Positions 5,194 to 7,102 of a stretch of 7,102 nucleotides of DNA are shown piece after piece. The position numbers and the translations under genes are program-made. The stretch is from positions 1 through 7,102 of the forward strand of contig CAJPPE010000079.1 in the NCBI GenBank assembly GCA_905372345.1, read 5' to 3'. Under the pieces are notes generated by a model that was given only the letters and a program-made list of their open reading frames with translations, had not been told where the DNA came from and made no database searches. Origin of the DNA: an uncultured Treponema sp. Lineage in GTDB: Bacteria; Spirochaetota; Spirochaetia; Treponematales; Treponemataceae. Numbering within the stretch: position 1 is the first letter of the stretch; the number at the start of each line of letters is the position of its first letter.

Positions 5194-7102
5194 TTAAAGG
5201 AATGGAGCTATTAAGCCTGCAAAGAGGTTTGTCAAGTTTAGCTCTTCCGTTTCAAATTTTCTTTTTCTGATTTCAACTATAAGATATATTATCGCTTTTA
5301 TCTCGTCTTTTAAGATTACAGGGACAAGAATGGTGGAATTCCAATTAGGTATTCCAGTTATAGCACTTGTGCCTGAGACGTTTTCCCAGTCGATTCTGCA
5401 TATGTCTTTTTTTTCTGACATAACTTCGATTATGAAGTTTTTATTTACAGGAAAATTCGGTTTTGAAACAGGCTTATATTTAAAGCTTTTTTTTGATTTT
5501 TTTTCGGTAACAGGGTATACAAAAATTCCTGAATCGGCACCTGTGGCATCAATTATTTTTTCAAGGCAAATTTCAAGTTTTTTTGTTTTTGTCATAGAAT
5601 ACCGTATGAGTGAAACCGTATCAATAAAACTTAGAATATTTTTTGTATCGTTTATCGAGTTTCCGGTTAAGATTCCGGTCAGTCTGTCTGTCTTTTTTTT
5701 GCCTGACTCAACATCTTCTTTCCATACAACTGTTTGGTCTCTGCCCCGGTTTTTTGCAACGTACAAGGCTTGATCTACTTTTGATAATAGATCTTTTTCC
5801 GTAGTGCCATGTTTTGGAAAGACGGCTACACCTATACTGACGGTTACTCTAAGAGACGGCTCATCAAAATGCAATGCTCTTATCTGTTTTCTTATTTTTT
5901 CTGCGATTATCAATGCTTGTTCTTTTTTGGTGTCGGGCAGCAGGACAATAAATTCCTCTCCGCCCACACGTCCTAATATCTGTCCTTGTTTTAATATGTT
6001 CAATATGGTTTTAGCCGTAGTTTTTAATACAGTATCACCCGTTTGATGTCCGAAGTTATCGTTTATTTTTTTAAATTTATCCAGATCATACATCAGTATT
6101 GCAAAACTTTTATTCTTTATTTTGGAAGCTTCCAAAAGATTGCTCAATGCATTTTCAGTATATTTTTTGGTTAGAGCCGATGTCAGTTTATCTGTAGAGG
6201 CTTCTTGTTGAGCCTTATAACTTTCTATTAAAAATGCAAATATATTTTCAATACTGAGGCAAAATCTGACTCCAAAATCACCAAAGTTATTTATTTCTTT
6301 GTTTGATACAAAAACCAAATAATCTGTTGTAGTGTTTCCTATGTACTTATTAGCATAATAATTTATTGGAAGAACAAGATGTGATAAAATTCCGCCGTCT
6401 GTTTTGACATTCACTGTTTTGTATGTAGATGATTCTATCAAATGTGAAATTTTTTCTATAGTTTTATTTTGACCGAAATTAAATAAAGACTTTATTTTAC
6501 CATCACTTTCGGTTATAAATACATCAGCCGAATCTGCGAGGAGATTTAGACTTGTAAAATTTAAAAGAGTTTTTATGTTTTGTAAAAAATTGTCTGTGAA
6601 TTTTCCTGTTATATCTCCAATCGATTTATTTTTAAATACACTCAATGTTTTTGTTTGTTCTATAATATTTAAAATAAAAGACGGGTTAGTTTTTAATTTT
6701 TCAATAGCATTTTTTGATAAAAGTTTTTTTGCCTGTTCATAGGATAATGCATCAATAGAATTTCTATAAGAGGTCTTAATATTTTTATTGATATAATCGT
6801 GTATTATAAGCGACGGCAGCCCATAGTGGTGAGCATTAAAGTAGCTCTTTCTGAATTTTATAGGTATTTTTTTTATAAAAATATCTATTAGTTTTTGGGC
6901 TTCAGCAAAATTGATCATTGACTTATTAATATTATTATTTCTAAGATATATGAATCCGAGTTGTATGTTTATATCTATACTTAAATCCAACGTATACTTA
7001 TCTACAATCAAAGATTCTGCTTCTATAAGTTTTTTTTCTGCATTTTCAGGATCTATATATGATTCTAACAATAAGAGAGGTGCTTTTATTAGAGGATAAT
7101 CA
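5194..7102 (-). CDS. TPR-GAF-GGDEF-GAF signalling protein, probable diguanylate cyclase (5' end outside window)
   Basis: The frame is open to the right edge, so only the C-terminal 635 residues are present (numbered from the first complete codon, 7101-7099). Residues 1-75 are helical, TPR-like repeats ending in an IPIKFRKSYF segment that resembles the linker after TPRs in large kinase/ATPase-TPR-GAF regulators. A first GAF-like domain spans about 125-295. A GGDEF domain (about 300-465) makes cyclic di-GMP from GTP in this family. It has metal-binding D339 (YDLDKF), DNFGHQTGD and the A-site GGEEF at 380-384 with the correct 41-residue spacing, so it looks active. The usual inhibitory RxxD site, expected at 371-374, is KQGQ. 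A second GAF-like domain (about 480-635) follows the GGDEF. I infer a cytoplasmic sensor enzyme; its ligands are unknown. By eye its N-terminal part is markedly more AT-rich than dnaX. The TTG at 7071 is not a credible start. No terminator is seen after the stop. Confidence 0.9.
   Translation of the reverse strand, partial: DYPLIKAPLLLLESYIDPENAEKKLIEAESLIVDKYTLDLSIDINIQLGFIYLRNNNINKSMINFAEAQKLIDIFIKKIPIKFRKSYFNAHHYGLPSLIIHDYINKNIKTSYRNSIDALSYEQAKKLLSKNAIEKLKTNPSFILNIIEQTKTLSVFKNKSIGDITGKFTDNFLQNIKTLLNFTSLNLLADSADVFITESDGKIKSLFNFGQNKTIEKISHLIESSTYKTVNVKTDGGILSHLVLPINYYANKYIGNTTTDYLVFVSNKEINNFGDFGVRFCLSIENIFAFLIESYKAQQEASTDKLTSALTKKYTENALSNLLEASKIKNKSFAILMYDLDKFKKINDNFGHQTGDTVLKTTAKTILNILKQGQILGRVGGEEFIVLLPDTKKEQALIIAEKIRKQIRALHFDEPSLRVTVSIGVAVFPKHGTTEKDLLSKVDQALYVAKNRGRDQTVVWKEDVESGKKKTDRLTGILTGNSINDTKNILSFIDTVSLIRYSMTKTKKLEICLEKIIDATGADSGIFVYPVTEKKSKKSFKYKPVSKPNFPVNKNFIIEVMSEKKDICRIDWENVSGTSAITGIPNWNSTILVPVILKDEIKAIIYLIVEIRKRKFETEELNLTNLFAGLIAPFL

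Noticed and set aside
4970..5197. A 75-codon plus-strand frame spanning tRNA-Asp and tRNA-Pro.
   Set aside because: It is a translation of two tRNA genes and a terminator, a common false ORF.
7069..7071. TTG as the start codon of the GGDEF protein.
   Set aside because: The frame continues without a stop to the window edge with TPR-like residues upstream, and there is no ribosome binding site; the true start is outside.
1..7102. A novel multi-gene system, mobile element, CRISPR array or defence island.
   Set aside because: All substantial frames belong to known families, each has its own promoter, and I found no direct repeats, terminal inverted repeats, integrase or transposase. The region reads as ordinary chromosome.

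Overview
The window looks like chromosomal DNA of a host-associated spirochete, most likely an oral Treponema of the T. denticola type. The signs are an AT-rich genome with long A/T homopolymers, a lipoprotein signal with a loose spirochetal lipobox, a C69 dipeptidase, a large TPR/GAF/GGDEF regulator, and scattered single tRNA genes that do not encode CCA. The assignment is by general resemblance and no species was matched.

Layout, left to right. Positions 1-211 hold no credible gene. They contain the 3' end of an unidentified plus-strand transcript (two stem-loops and a Rho-independent terminator) and the promoter of tRNA-Leu(CAA), which follows at 212-294 with its own terminator. Convergent to it, on the minus strand, is a lipoprotein of the endonuclease/exonuclease/phosphatase fold (328-1347). 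A 150-bp divergent promoter region separates it from dnaX (1498-3351, plus strand), which encodes the tau subunit of the DNA polymerase III clamp loader. A bidirectional terminator closes both dnaX and a minus-strand C69-family dipeptidase (3406-4857). A second divergent promoter region drives the dipeptidase leftward and tRNA-Asp(GTC) rightward. After a strong terminator, tRNA-Pro(CGG) follows with its own -10 box. The right edge is filled by the 3' part of a minus-strand gene for a TPR-GAF-GGDEF-GAF signalling protein (5194 to beyond the window), whose start lies outside.

The genes do not form one operon or pathway. Almost every unit is transcribed alone from its own promoter, with convergent ends packed within a few bases of each other. 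I see no mobile element, CRISPR array, toxin-antitoxin pair or defence cluster, and no evidence of an undescribed multi-gene system. The most interesting signals are inside and just before dnaX. An in-frame run of ten A is followed at once by TGA in the -1 frame, at the place expected for a shortened gamma-like product. An extended -10 promoter also sits so close to the dnaX ATG that the mRNA is probably leaderless. Other points are a CCUCCUU-displaying hairpin at the left edge, a tRNA-Pro gene with almost no leader and no visible terminator, and a diguanylate cyclase domain placed mid-protein with an intact active site but no canonical inhibitory site.
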